Below, piece after piece: positions 1-10,420 of a stretch of 64,000 nt of DNA (its first letter is position 1; each line of letters opens with the position of its first letter). The stretch is from Thamnidium elegans. Lineage: Eukaryota > Mucoromycota > Mucoromycetes > Mucorales > Mucoraceae. The notes under the pieces were generated by a model that searched no databases, was not told where the DNA came from, and saw nothing but the letters and a program-made list of their open reading frames with translations. The translations under genes and the position numbers were made by a program. The stretch spans positions 124,001 to 188,000 of the forward strand of contig JAIXMG010000014.1 of NCBI GenBank assembly GCA_025201345.1, in the 5' to 3' direction.

Positions 1-2
1 AC

Positions 3-869
3 AAAGAAATCCATCAAGCTGATTTAATTATTGAAATCGGTTCCATCAAATCTGATTTTAATACTGGTAACTTTTCTTATGCTCTCGATCGTTCCAAGAC
101 TATCACTCTTCATTCTTTTGCTACCATCGTTTTCTGCGCTGAGTATCAAAAGGTATCGATGATGGAGTTCATCCCTCTTTTAACCGCTTCGCTCCCTAAG
201 GAACCTCGTGTATTTGATCTTGGTCCTCGTGGAAAGACTGAACCTATCAAGGAAGGTACTGAAATTACTCACAACTACTTTTGGAACAAGGTCCCTGAAT
301 TTATGGACGAGAATGCTATTGTTTGCGCTGAAACTGGTACTGCGGAATTTGCTTCTTTGAATATGGACGGTCCTCAAGGTACTACTTATATCACACAAAT
401 TCTTTGGGGCTCTATCGGCTTCTCTGTTGGTGCAGCAGTTGGTGCAGCTATAGCAAACCGTAGCCGTCGTGTCTATCTCTTTGTTGGTGACGGATCTTTC
501 CAATTAACTGCTCAAGAAATTTCTGTCTTCCTTCATCATGGCCTTACACCCGTCATCTTCCTCTTAAATAATGATGGTTATCTTATTGAGAAGCTTATTC
601 ATGGTCCCGATCGTGCTTATAACAACTTCCAAATGTGGGAATACAGTAAGGCTCTTGATTTCTTTGGCGCTAATCTTGAACGTAACCAAAAGGCTGGTTG
701 CTCCAAGGTTGGCTTCCAAGGTAAGGTAGCTACCCGTGATCAATTTGAGGATGCTATGAAGGATGTTCAAGCCAATCCTGATAAAATTCATTTCCTTGAA
801 GTTATCATGCCTCAATTTGATGCTCCTCGCGAACTTGAACTTCTTGTTGCTTCTTCTGAAAACCGTTAA
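3..869 (+). CDS. PDC1: Pyruvate decarboxylase, C-terminal part (5' end outside window)
   Basis: Thiamine-diphosphate-dependent enzyme that converts pyruvate to acetaldehyde and CO2 in cytosolic fermentation. The reading frame is already open at base 3 and runs to TAA at 867-869, so about 289 residues of the usual ~560 are present (end of the middle domain and the whole ThDP/pyrimidine-pyrophosphate domain). The ThDP/Mg binding signature is visible as GDGSFQLTAQEIS followed by NNDGYLIEKLIHG, which is the classic GDG...NN motif with the fungal PDC-specific YLIEKLIHG continuation. An upstream ETGTAEF segment is also typical. No intron interrupts the visible part. The nearest alternative is indolepyruvate decarboxylase, but the NDGYLIEK context favours PDC. 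The codon use is rich in C-ending and T-ending codons (GGT, GCT, ACC), as in strongly expressed genes. Confidence 0.93.
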   Translation, partial: KEIHQADLIIEIGSIKSDFNTGNFSYALDRSKTITLHSFATIVFCAEYQKVSMMEFIPLLTASLPKEPRVFDLGPRGKTEPIKEGTEITHNYFWNKVPEFMDENAIVCAETGTAEFASLNMDGPQGTTYITQILWGSIGFSVGAAVGAAIANRSRRVYLFVGDGSFQLTAQEISVFLHHGLTPVIFLLNNDGYLIEKLIHGPDRAYNNFQMWEYSKALDFFGANLERNQKAGCSKVGFQGKVATRDQFEDAMKDVQANPDKIHFLEVIMPQFDAPRELELLVASSENR

Positions 870-2349
870 ATTTTTTTTTTTTCACTTTTGATAACTCATT
901 TCTTTCTTCATTTACATTAATCACTTTTTTTTCTTCCCATTTTTTACATCATATTCTCCATTACACACACTGACTTTTTTAAATCGACTTTTAATAAACT
1001 TCAAAAAAAATTCTTACAATTACTATTTTACTGGTACATTATTGAAATATTTAATATAAACAATCATGTTTACTACACATAAACCATTCAACTACAGAAT
1101 TACTTTTACGTTATATTTTTTCTTTTATTCCAATGCGTTGGATATATAATTATACCAAAAAATACAATTAAATTATTCACCATCGTCTAATCCGACAAAA
1201 TAAAGCCATATATTTGATAAAGTGATAATTCCTGTCATTAGAAATTTGACAGATCCCGATAAAAAAAGGGTCAGCTGCCATAAACATATTTTATAGAGCT
1301 GCAGTAATAGAAGAGCTTTTTATACTCTGCACGTAAATATTAAAATTAAAATTTTTGCTATTATTATAGTATATACTTTTTCATATCTGAATTCATTTGA
1401 GAAAGCATTATCCGTAAAATGTTAATTTTCAGCTATTTAATTGTTTAAATATACAAAGGTAATAGTTGGCTTTCATTTATGGATCCAGAAGATAAGCATT
1501 TAATAATAAGCGTCGACTATAATTTATAATAAAACAGGAAACAGTGAGCATTTAAAAAAGTTTGAGACATACCTTTTTGATCGAGGGCAAATATTTTGAT
1601 TAGAGGTGCTCGCATGTTATTTTAATTTTTTTTTGGTACGCGTTCTATTTAATACTTTTCAAGCGAAATATACAGTAATATGAAATCAAAAAGCATACAT
1701 TAACATAAAAGTGATATGATATTGAGCTACTTCTTTAAACATTGCTAAATAAATCGGTAACTATTCGCGGCATAAACAGTTTATTATATACTATAACTAC
1801 GCATTAAAGTCTTATATTTTTCTAAATGTCGGAATAGAATAACAGGAATAACAATATACACTTATACACAGCAACATTAAACTATATGAAAATAATAGTC
1901 CAATGAAATGTTTTTCTGTTATAAATAATAATAATAGTATGTAACACAATGGAAGAAATTCTGGTTTAGTATCTCAGACAAGAAAGCTAGCTAATTCGAT
2001 CTGATATTTATATATATATATATGTATATAAAAGCAAGGAATATATTTTATTATCGTACATACAATATGTATGGTAGTATTACGGTTTATATATTAAAAT
2101 ATCATATACATAAATGATTTTATAAAGATCTGCAGCGATACTTCCGCCTATTTAACCTTTTAAAAAAACTATACAAAGTAATCGTTAAAACACCGACATG
2201 TTTATTATTTCTACCCCTTCTTCCCCTTTTCTCTTCCTTTCTCTTCCTTCTATTCCTCATCTCGAAAACCTTTTTCTGAATCTCTCTCCTCTTCTCTTCA
2301 GTTTTTATAAATACTCTTTTTTTTTTTTTAAAAAAGCCAAAAATAATCA
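870..2349. other. Intergenic, about 1.5 kb, no gene seen
   Basis: AT-rich sequence between the PDC stop and the ceramide synthase start. Both neighbours are on the + strand. It contains T-rich tracts just after the PDC stop and pyrimidine-rich tracts (2215-2330) just before the ceramide synthase ATG, typical of a fungal promoter. No open frame with protein-like composition and no tRNA-like structure was seen. Confidence 0.6.
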
Positions 2350-3737
2350 ATGGTTAGTGACTTACAGTCAGAGAAAAGTAAAAGTCGAGCAAATCCTGCT
2401 TATCCAAAACAATCGCAAACAATTGGGTTTAAGCGACGCGTATTAGAACATGAACTTGGTAAGCAGTTATTTACTATATACTGAAAGCAAAGAGAGAAAG
2501 AGAGAGAGAGAGGGAGAGAGAAATACAATATATTTAATTTGCATATATATGTATATAGAAATTACAGGTGTCATTTCATTATGTGTGCTAGTAGCATATT
2601 ATCTAGGAGATCCTAAAGCAATAAAATGTCTATCTTTATCCTATCAAGTAGGTCCAGGCCAATACGATAAAGGCATAGATGATTACTATTTTGTTGGATT
2701 TTGGGTTGCTGCATTTACATTTTTGCGTGCAGTGGCAATGCGCTTCTTCTTTCATCCTGTTGCTAAATTGTTTGGTATTAAATCTTTTTCTAAAAGAGAA
2801 AGATTCGCCGAACAAGGTTGGTCGTTTACATATTATACTGTATTTTGGTCTCTTGGAATGGTAAGTAGAACACAATAACAATAATAAATAAAGTATTAAA
2901 TATATGATTATTATAGTATATAATGTACCACAGCCCTCATTGGTTTAATACTTCTCAATATTGGGTTGATTACCCCCATATTCTTATTTCTAAAAAGACA
3001 AAAGCTTATTATTTGATGCAACTTGCTTTTTGGGTTCAACAAGTGTATACAATTCATATTGAAAAGAGAAGAAAAGATCACTTTGCTATGGTAACGCATC
3101 ATTTCATTACGATACTCTTGATTGCATCAAGTTATTATACCAACTTTACTCGTATTGGAAATGCAGTTCTCTGTTGTATGGACTTTTCTGATATTTTTCT
3201 TTCTGTAAGTGATATAAATATATAAAGTTATGTTGTATTCTAATTCTATTATATCTTTTTTTTTTTCTAGCTTGCTAAGGCTTTAAAGTACTTGGGATTA
3301 TCTTTAACTTGTGACATTGTATTTGGTTTATTTGCACTTTCATGGCCTATTACAAGACACATCTTATTTACTATGATCATTTGGGCAACTGCTGGTAAAA
3401 TAATAATAATAATATAATGAATCCCTCTTGTAGACTTGTATTAATTTAGTTTTTCCGTAGTTGAGCCAACTACATATCTTGATATGAAATGGGAACCGGA
3501 AAAGGGAAAATATTTTACTCCTGTAACTCAAAAGATATATATCTTTTTGTTTGTCATGTTGAATATTATCATGGTTTATTGGTTCGCAATGATAGTTAAA
3601 GTTATTATGCGCGTTTTGCAAGGTAAAAACGCTGAAGATACCCGTAGTGACCAAGAAGATGAAGAAGAGTAAGTTGTACACATGTAATATTGTATTTTTT
3701 TTAACTAAACTTTATTTTTATTTTTAGTAGTCGTTAA
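2350..3737 (+). CDS. LAG1: Ceramide synthase (LAG1/LAC1 family, TLC domain)
   Basis: ER membrane enzyme that N-acylates sphingoid bases with fatty acyl-CoA to make (dihydro)ceramide. Exons by GT..AG borders and frame: 2350-2458, 2568-2860, 2917-3204, 3271-3394, 3461-3668, 3728-3737, giving 343 residues, which fits the family. Several hydrophobic segments are visible. The Lag1 motif sits in the third exon: the HH pair in ATHH/VTHHFITILL and the acidic pair in CCMDFSDIFLS. The N-terminal half has the G-Q-Y-D-K-G / Y-F-V-G-F-W segment seen in fungal Lag1 proteins. The C-terminus is acidic (DQEDEEE), as usual in fungal ceramide synthases. The last 3-residue exon is optional: without it the frame stops at 3672. 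Which of LAG1 or LAC1 it corresponds to cannot be told. Confidence 0.9.
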
Positions 3738-3873
3738 AACCTGTTTTAAATGAAGAGAGAAAATGAGGGGATAAACCTTTTTCCCTTGTTTTTTTTTCTG
3801 TACAATAAATATATTTGTTTTTTTTTGACAGTTCAACCCCGCATGTAATTTTTATTTTATTATTTACATGCGC

Positions 3874-4589
3874 TTATAAAACACCCTTGGTAGAGGGAAC
3901 GTCATTGGTACCAGTTCTAGTAACGGCTTCACGAATAGCGACAGCCAAAGACTTGAAAGCAGATTCAGCCTTGTGATGATCGTTCTTACCCTTTAATACA
4001 TCAACATGAAGAGTAATACCGGCAGCACCGGCAAATGATTCTAAAACGTGAGGGATCATTTCACAAGATAATTGTCCAATCATTTCACGCTTCAAGTCAA
4101 GGTTGATATCAGCAAAAGGACGACCAGAGATATCAACAACAGATCTAGAAAGTGCCTATTTTACATAGATATCAATACTTGTATTTTTTCTTTCTTTCCT
4201 TTTTATTTTTTTACCTCATCTAAAGGACAGAAGGCAGAACCAAAACGCTTAATACCTCTGGGAGTACCAAGAGCTTGCTTGAATGCCATACCAAGTGCAA
4301 TACCAGTATCTTCGGCAGTATGATGATCGTCAATATGAATATCACCCTTACATGTCAAATTTAATGACCATCCACCATGCTTAGCAAGAGCATGATACAT
4401 CTATTTTTTTTTTTTTAATATTAATTTTTTTTGACATTGCTAAAAAAAAAAAAAACTTACATGGTCAAGGAAACCAATGCCAGTATCAATATGAATCTTT
4501 TGGTCAAACTTGTCGTCAAGGTTAATAGTAACCTTGATATCAGTTTCGTTTGTCTTTCTGTCTAAGGTGGCGGTACGTGGAGCGTCCAT
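3874..4589 (-). CDS. HIS3: Imidazoleglycerol-phosphate dehydratase
   Basis: Histidine biosynthesis enzyme that dehydrates imidazole glycerol phosphate to imidazole acetol phosphate. Three exons on the minus strand: 4461-4589, 4215-4400 and 3874-4155, all with phase-0 introns, giving 198 residues as expected for a monofunctional fungal IGPD. Both metal-binding signatures are present: [14 protein letters not shown] in exon 2 and [16 protein letters not shown] in exon 3. Exon 1 carries the N-terminal DTGIGFLDH. All Mn-binding histidines and glutamates of the family are visible, so the enzyme looks intact. The start ATG is the first in frame; a longer open frame upstream is not protein-like. A possible general-amino-acid-control site lies about 80 bp upstream (listed separately). 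Confidence 0.96.
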
Positions 4590-5451
4590 TTTGAATATAA
4601 GATGAGGAAAAAAAAAAAGGGAAGAGGAGGAAGAGCTACAGGTCAAGGCCCAGTTGGAATTCAGGATTTTATGACTCCCCCCTTTTGGAGAAAAAAAAAA
4701 GACTGCTTTTTAATTACGTTTATCTTATTTGATTGGGTTGATTAAAATGGATAGCAAAGAATGATACAGTGTTAAATAAATTTGTGTTTTCATAAATCTC
4801 AATTTGTATTGGTCAATATGACTTTTGATAGTAAAAAAAAAGCTGTGTAATTCGTTGACAGCCAAAAAAAAAAAGAGGTTAACTTTTTACTTTAGCTCTT
4901 TTGATCTTGAAATGAGAGGCTCTTGCTTTTTGTTTTGTTTTGCTGTAAATACCAGTTTTATAACTTGTACTACCTTCTACATACTTTTATAGTAAGTATG
5001 TGCTTCTTATTGAAAGCATAATGTATAGTTGCAGGAAAAAAAAAAAAGCTTTTAAAAAGCTTTTAATTACTAAATATCAAGTAATTTATCCCTCTTCTTT
5101 CCCCTTAAAAACGCTCTCTCTTCTTTTTTTGTGTACGCTCAATCTCTTCCCTCATGCAGAAAGGTCACACATACCAAGTACACTTTTTACGTTTTTCATC
5201 ACACGCAAAGAAATGAAAAAAAGGGACTAGTAATTTTGCATGGATAGCGGTAACAGGCTCTACAATATATCTAGTGTATCTAAACTTTTTAATTCATTAT
5301 CTAAACATGCATTTCCCAAGAAACCGGGTTTTAAGTTTTAAGTTCCGTGGGGGGTTTTTTTTTAAATTTTTTTTGACATAAAGCATTATTTTATTATTAT
5401 ACAGATCGAGAAAGAGGAGGAAGGGGGTATAAACGTTTTCTTAAAACAGAT
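4590..5451. other. Intergenic, 0.86 kb, between HIS3 and the dehydrogenase gene
   Basis: Holds the HIS3 promoter (next to 4589) and the 3' flank of the dehydrogenase gene. It has many A and T homopolymers of 8-13 nt. The small open frames here are low-complexity and not convincing. Confidence 0.55.
4671..4677. promoter_or_regulatory. Possible Gcn4/Cpc1 site in the HIS3 promoter
   Basis: ATGACTC, about 82 bp upstream of the HIS3 start codon. This is the core of the fungal Gcn4/Cpc1 element used for general amino acid control. One 7-mer match is weak statistically; its position in front of an amino-acid biosynthesis gene is the only support. Confidence 0.35.
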
Positions 5452-6458
5452 TTAGATACCACGACCACCAGTGACTTCAAGAGTATGACCAGTAACATAA
5501 CTGGTCAAAGGAGTACAGAGAGACAAGACGGAACCAGCAACTTCATCAGCGGTACCAGCACGACCAAGAGGAATATCAGCGAACAAGTTAACACGAGAAG
5601 AAGGAGCCTTACCACCAGTAGGAATACCAAGAGCGACCTTTTGACCGTCAACCTCAATAGAGGCACCAGACTCCTTGGCACGAGTAAGACGAGTATCAAC
5701 CCAACCAAAAGCAACAGTGTTACAACGAACACCAAATACACCCCATTCCTTAGCAATGGTCTTGGTTAAACCAACAATACCAGCCTTAGCAGTAGCATAA
5801 TTAGCTTGACCAACGTTACCATGGAGACCAGAGGTAGAAGAAATGTTAACAATAGATTTGTTCTCTCCGTCCTTGTTACGGAGGTACTTGGCTGCAGCAC
5901 GGATAATCTTGAAGGGTGCAGTGTTATGAACTGCAAGCATTAAATCCCATTGCTTGTCGGTCATCTTGTGGATCATACCATCAAAAGTGAAACCAGCGTT
6001 GTTAACAATATGGTTAATCTTACCGTAGGCCTTAACAGTACCTTCAATCAAACGTTCGGGGAAGGTTGCGTCAAGGATATCGCCAGGAATGGAGATGGCC
6101 TTATAACCAGCGGCATTAATATCAGCGGCAACTTGATCAGATTTGGCTTTTAAAATAGTAATAATTAGCGCTTGATTCCCTCTTTATTTATTTATCACAT
6201 GTCTTACCAGCATCAATGTCAGTAACAACGACTAAAGCACCTTCACGAGCAAAGTATTCAGCACAACTCTTACCGATACCTTGACTATTTTTTTTTAAAT
6301 TGTTAATACTTTTTTTTTTAATAAAAAAAAACATATTTATGCTTCTTTTTTTTTTACCCGGAACCAGTGATAATAGCAACTTCACCAGCTAATAAACCTT
6401 GAGGAAAGTTACCAGACAAGTGACCCTTAATAGTGTTTAAACGATCGTTAGCAGACAT
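5452..6458 (-). CDS. FabG-like short-chain dehydrogenase/reductase
   Basis: NAD(P)-dependent classical SDR, closest in look to 3-oxoacyl-ACP reductases. Exons on the minus strand: 6358-6458, 6208-6284, 5452-6146, giving 290 residues. Visible elements: the Rossmann glycine motif TGSGQGIG (split by intron 1), the acidic D after beta-2 (VVVTDID, suggesting NAD preference), NNAG, the catalytic Ser in NISSTSG, and the YATAK catalytic pair. An extra loop of about 35 residues (around ASIEVDGQKVALG) lies between the catalytic region and the C-terminus and is longer than in bacterial FabG. There is no clear mitochondrial presequence; the C-terminus GRGI is not a peroxisomal PTS1. The substrate cannot be named from sequence: mitochondrial fatty-acid synthesis or another ketone reduction are both possible. 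Confidence 0.85.
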
Positions 6459-6844
6459 ATTTTGTTTTTTAAGAGAATTAAAAAAAAAGTGTGGAGAAAA
6501 AAGTAGAAAAAAAAAAGAATACACGGAATTTATATAGATGGGTAATTCTAAACAGTCAGCAAAAATCCCTTTCGGAAAAACAAGTCTCCTTTATACCCAG
6601 CCAGTCACTTTTCTCCCCCGCACTCGCTCACCCTCGTGTGAAATTTTAAGCTTTGTTTTCATGTCATGTTCTTTACAATCACGAAAGGACTTTAGTAATA
6701 CTGAATTAGCTTATTGGACGGTGCTTTTTCTTTCTTATTTTGGTGCATTACTTTTTTTTTGTACATCCCAATTAAAGCTCTAATGGTATATATGCGTAAA
6801 TTAAACGAAAAGTCTATAATATCCCTTCCATTTTTATTTATTTA

Positions 6845-6890
6845 TTAGTGTAGCAGCTCTATTTAAGAGTGGGCGAAATCTGGAAGGAAT
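6845..6890 (+). repeat. Terminal fragment of a MITE-like element (copy C)
   Basis: The sequence around AGCTCTATTTAAGAGTGGG matches, in reverse-complement sense, the right end of the copy at 8387-8531 (AGCTCTATTTAAGGGTGG). Only one terminus is recognisable; what follows does not match the other copies. Confidence 0.5.
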
Positions 6891-7285
6891 TCGAACATAC
6901 TGTTCTATCGAACAGTGGACGGGATAATTATACAATATCCAGCAATAGAAATACTGCACACATATTAAATGCGCTGTATTGATTGAGTCAATTATAATAA
7001 TAAACACTTCCCTAACGGACGAGAGGGAGGAAAGCGAAAGAGTAAGAAAAGCAATTGTGCTAAAGAAAAATCATAACTAAAAAAAAAAAAAGCTTACTGA
7101 GGTATCGTAATTTAAAAATCGCTCATATAAGAAATCACTGCTAATTTTACCAGCTATAAGAAATAACGGTCTTTAATTTATTAGAAAACAGAAAACGCGT
7201 TTCGGGCCCAAGTTGCATAATACAAAATAATTGTTTCGAATATATCTTTGATAAAAAAAAATAAAACCGTACTTTTTTGTTTTTT

Positions 7286-7935
7286 TTTTTCGATTTTCAT
7301 TTTTGGGGGTCAACCCCTTTTGTTTTTTGGCCAAAAATCACGGTTTTTGCACAGTTGCTCCGGATCCAATTTGCCTTTTTTTGTGAAAAAAACAAGAATA
7401 GTAAATTACTTTTTTAGACGCATCTAATCCATTTTAAACCAAGTTTTTAATTCAAAAATTGAAAGAGTAATCACTGTTTAAAAATAACTTTTTTTTGGGA
7501 AAAAATGACACGCGTTTTTTGTGTAACAAATTTTCTCCATTTTTTCATTTACGTGATTACGTAAAATGTATTTTTTCATTACTATTTTTGTATATAGCAA
7601 CAATTATAGATCTTTAAAAACCCTTTATTGTTTATTTATAAATGAAAGCGTTACAACCAAAACTGAGCGAGAAAACGCGCTTTAAAGAAAACGCTATTTT
7701 AAGTTCCGCTTAAGTCGAATTTTAGTAAAAAAAAAACGTCTTTAAACGTTGATCACTCACTCAGTGTTTTTAGTGGAAGTATAATTTTACATGGATTAGA
7801 TGCGCCTAAAAGAGTACTTTATTAACATTGTTTTTTTCACAGCAAAAAGCAAGGTAGATCGGAAGTAATTGCAAAAAATCTGAGAAAAAAAATCGAAAAA
7901 CAAAAGAGGTTGACCCCCCAAAATGATCAAAAATG
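7286..7935. repeat. Large imperfect inverted repeat (about 150-bp arms)
   Basis: The arm at about 7286-7435 pairs with the reverse complement of about 7787-7935. Matching blocks in order: GGGGGTCAACC..CTTTTGTTTTT (7303 and 7893), GTGAAAAAAACAA (7383 and about 7830), and GCGCATCTAATCCAT or GACGCATCTAATCCAT (7418 and about 7795). Weaker similarity continues inwards towards about 7610 (e.g. GAGTAATCAC against GAGTGATCAA). By eye the arms are around 75 percent identical. It has no coding potential. It looks like an old fold-back or non-autonomous DNA transposon. Confidence 0.7.
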
Positions 7936-8386
7936 GCCAAAAATGAACAGCCGAAAAAAAAGTAGAAAATATCGAGAAAAATATAAAACAGCAAGCGGCT
8001 TTTAATATTTAATGTTAAACACAATGGTTTGACGACTAACTTTCACTAAGTAACTTGGACAAAAGAACCATTTCCTGACTTTTAATCATACAATAAAAAC
8101 ACCTTATTTCAAACACTTTTAAAATTACCTTTTTTAGAAGTGATGCTTAAACATTCATGTAAAAACAAGTTTTTTAAAAGGATAGTGGCCGAACAATAAT
8201 GGATTATAATACTTTACATAGTTCGGCAACTTTTACAAGTTATTGTAAAGAAAAATATCTCGTGTATCTTTCTCTACAAGAACTCAAACATTTGAACCAT
8301 TTTTAATTCTATTAAACTTTTATTGTTGCCAACTAAGAATATACTTAAGTATATTACGCTAGTAATTCCTGGAAGATTTATCCAGT

Positions 8387-8531
8387 AATGTATTTTTTTT
8401 TTTTGGCTCTATCTAAAGAGTTTTATGATTTTGGATTCCCCCCTTAAATCGAGCAATGGAAAAAGTGGCGTTGAAGTGAGCGGCCGAAGACGTCCTGGAG
8501 AAATCCACCCTTAAATAGAGCTACTACTGTA
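8387..8531 (+). mobile_element. MITE-like inverted-repeat element (copy A)
   Basis: The right end, read in reverse, is TACAGTAGTAGCTCTATTTA followed by AGGGTGGATTTCTCC. The left end is degraded (GGCTCTATCTAAAG at 8405). The interior (8437-8510) aligns with the copy at 52533-52683, sharing CCTTAAAT, GTCCTGGAGAAATCCA and the spacing between them. It starts and ends with TA, as expected for a Tc1/mariner-like target duplication. No coding capacity. Confidence 0.65.
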
Positions 8532-9171
8532 CATGTACGCTTTTTAAGAACTCAAAGGATATGTACATAGAGACATTTTTATGCTGGTTAGTTAATTTCA
8601 CAGACAACCTTTTTTTTTTTGTAGCGATTGAACTAAATTGATTAAATTGAACGTATTTTCCCTTTTGATTTCCTCTTTCTTTTCTCATAATATTTAATGC
8701 AAGAATGAAAAAGATGTACTTTACAAACATATGCATCTTATACTATTGATTTTTTTACTCTGATATCAAGTAAACTGATCGTATAATCAAGGCCTATGCA
8801 GATATGTTGAAAGGCAAGTCTGTAACGATGCTTCAACTCTGGGAGTACAAAACCATAAGTTCAAAGATAATGAATCATTCGGAAGCAATAACCTACCAAC
8901 GGGAAGGTGTTTGAACCCCCTTTATAATTTTTTTTACATATTTAGCAATCTTGTAACATCTAAAACCTTTCTTCTGCAATATAAATAGCCGCACCAATAC
9001 TATGGTAGTACAGACAAAACTGAAAAATTAGAACAGCGAGCTGTGAGATGATTATTTTTTGCGTGTAATTACGTACACGATCGAATATAATTGGTACAGA
9101 AATTATTAAAAAATGACAGGTACGCATAATAAGATTTTTCTATACAGAAAAAAAAAACCCGAAACAAGCGA

Positions 9172-9887
9172 CTATAGTTGAATAGCCATTGTATCATTTT
9201 TATTGCTATGCCAAATAGTATGCCACTTTTTAAACTGTTCCAAGAATATAAAGGTAAATATTGTTTGTGGACCCGTTCTCATAAAGGAAGGAGTCCAGCC
9301 TTTAAAGAAGGAAAGTAAACCTTCAGATCTATACATGTTTAAAGTGATTCTTAAAGCGGATGATTGAACATCTTTTCCGGTTGCGCTCATCATACGAGTT
9401 TTTATAACATCTACAGGGGAACACGCTGTTGTTGCAACTAGACCCTAATTTATACATAAACAAAATGTAAGTGCAAATTAAAATAAATACTTTTATACAA
9501 ACTTACTGCTAATGTACTAGATAACAAATGAAGTACAATACCTTCATTTAAAACATGATTTGTTAAAAAAAAGGATTTAAATCTATCATAAGATACGCAT
9601 TGAGATGCAGTCATTAAAATAGCTCTGTTAATGTTAGGACCTACACCACGAAACAATACAGCAGGACCCTCTTCTTTTACGATCCTTATCAGTCCATCGA
9701 ATGCATGAGCATAGTTTCTTTTCAAGTGACTAGGAAGTTGACCGTCGTTTTGCATACGAACGTTAACGACATCGCCCGGATTACCGCATATACCTCCTGC
9801 AATGCCAGCAGTTGTTGCACATAGTAACAACTGTAATACAGATGGATCTAAAATAGATGATCAATACATGTATAATAAATATAATAC

Positions 9888-9924
<37 letters not shown>

Positions 9925-10214
9925 CTCTTTTCTTTTTGTAATAATAATTGCTTTAACTTTTCATAACCGCCTAATCTAACAGTAGAATAAGTAGCTTGTC
10001 TAAGTATAGAAGCAGATAATCCAGCATATAACTTTAAAGGGCCTTCAGTTCGAATGATTTTGATCATTGTACCAAACATTGTCATTTTTTGATTTCCTTT
10101 AAAGTTTTGTAACCTAACTTTAGTCAAATCAAGGGGATGGACAATGATAGCAGCTGTACAAGAAGCTGCTCCACCAAAATAAAATGGAGTATTTAATTGT
10201 TTTTTTTCAACCAT
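9172..10214 (-). CDS. DIC1: Mitochondrial dicarboxylate carrier
   Basis: Inner mitochondrial membrane transporter of the SLC25 family, exchanging dicarboxylates (malate, succinate) for phosphate. Minus-strand exons 9926-10214, 9507-9847 and 9172-9444 give 300 residues. The three tandem carrier repeats each show the signature PX[DE]XX[KR]: PLDLTKVR, PGDVVNVR and PVDVIKTR. The second repeat's PGDVVNVRMQNDGQLP and the GVGPNINRAILMTASQ and GPQTIFTFIFLEQ segments are characteristic of the DIC subgroup rather than oxoglutarate or citrate carriers. Intron 1 contains a pure (TA)n run (9889-9921). The C-terminal extension is short. No cleavable presequence is seen, as expected. Confidence 0.93.
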
Positions 10215-10420
10215 AAAAAATATAAGGAGAAAGTGAAAGAAAAAAGAAAAAAGTAAAAAAAAAAAAAACCACTGTATATAAATAGGGAGAAAAAAAAAGA
10301 AAAAAACTCTTAACCGAGACAGCGTTTCTATATATATATATGTATATGTGTATGCGGGTACATGGGGGGAAGATACACAAATAAATAATAATCATGTATT
10401 TATTACAATTCAATTTTCTA

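Larger units (their letters stand above)
6459..9171. other. Intergenic, 2.7 kb, repeat-bearing
   Basis: Between the 5' end of the dehydrogenase gene and the 3' end of the carrier gene. It contains a large imperfect inverted repeat (7286-7935) and copies of a short inverted-repeat element (6845-6890 and 8387-8531), listed separately. No gene is supported. An open frame at 6538-6783 lies in the dehydrogenase promoter and has no recognisable features. Confidence 0.6.

Noticed and set aside
5485..5769. 94-codon plus-strand open frame antisense to the dehydrogenase
   Set aside because: It is the mirror of a well-supported SDR coding exon and has Ser/Thr/Asn-rich shadow composition.
6538..6783. 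81-codon plus-strand open frame
   Set aside because: Lies in the dehydrogenase promoter, has no motif, no intron support and no clear codon bias.
6845..8531. One 1.7-kb transposon bounded by the inverted CTCTATTTAAG ends at 6845 and 8531
   Set aside because: The two ends match, but the 8387-8531 segment aligns as a complete short element with 52533-52683, so a separate MITE is the simpler explanation. A larger element is not excluded.
8860..8930. Possible tRNA-like segment with GGTGTTTGAACCCCC
   Set aside because: The box-B-like part does not match GGTTCRANNCC and no cloverleaf with a box A could be drawn.
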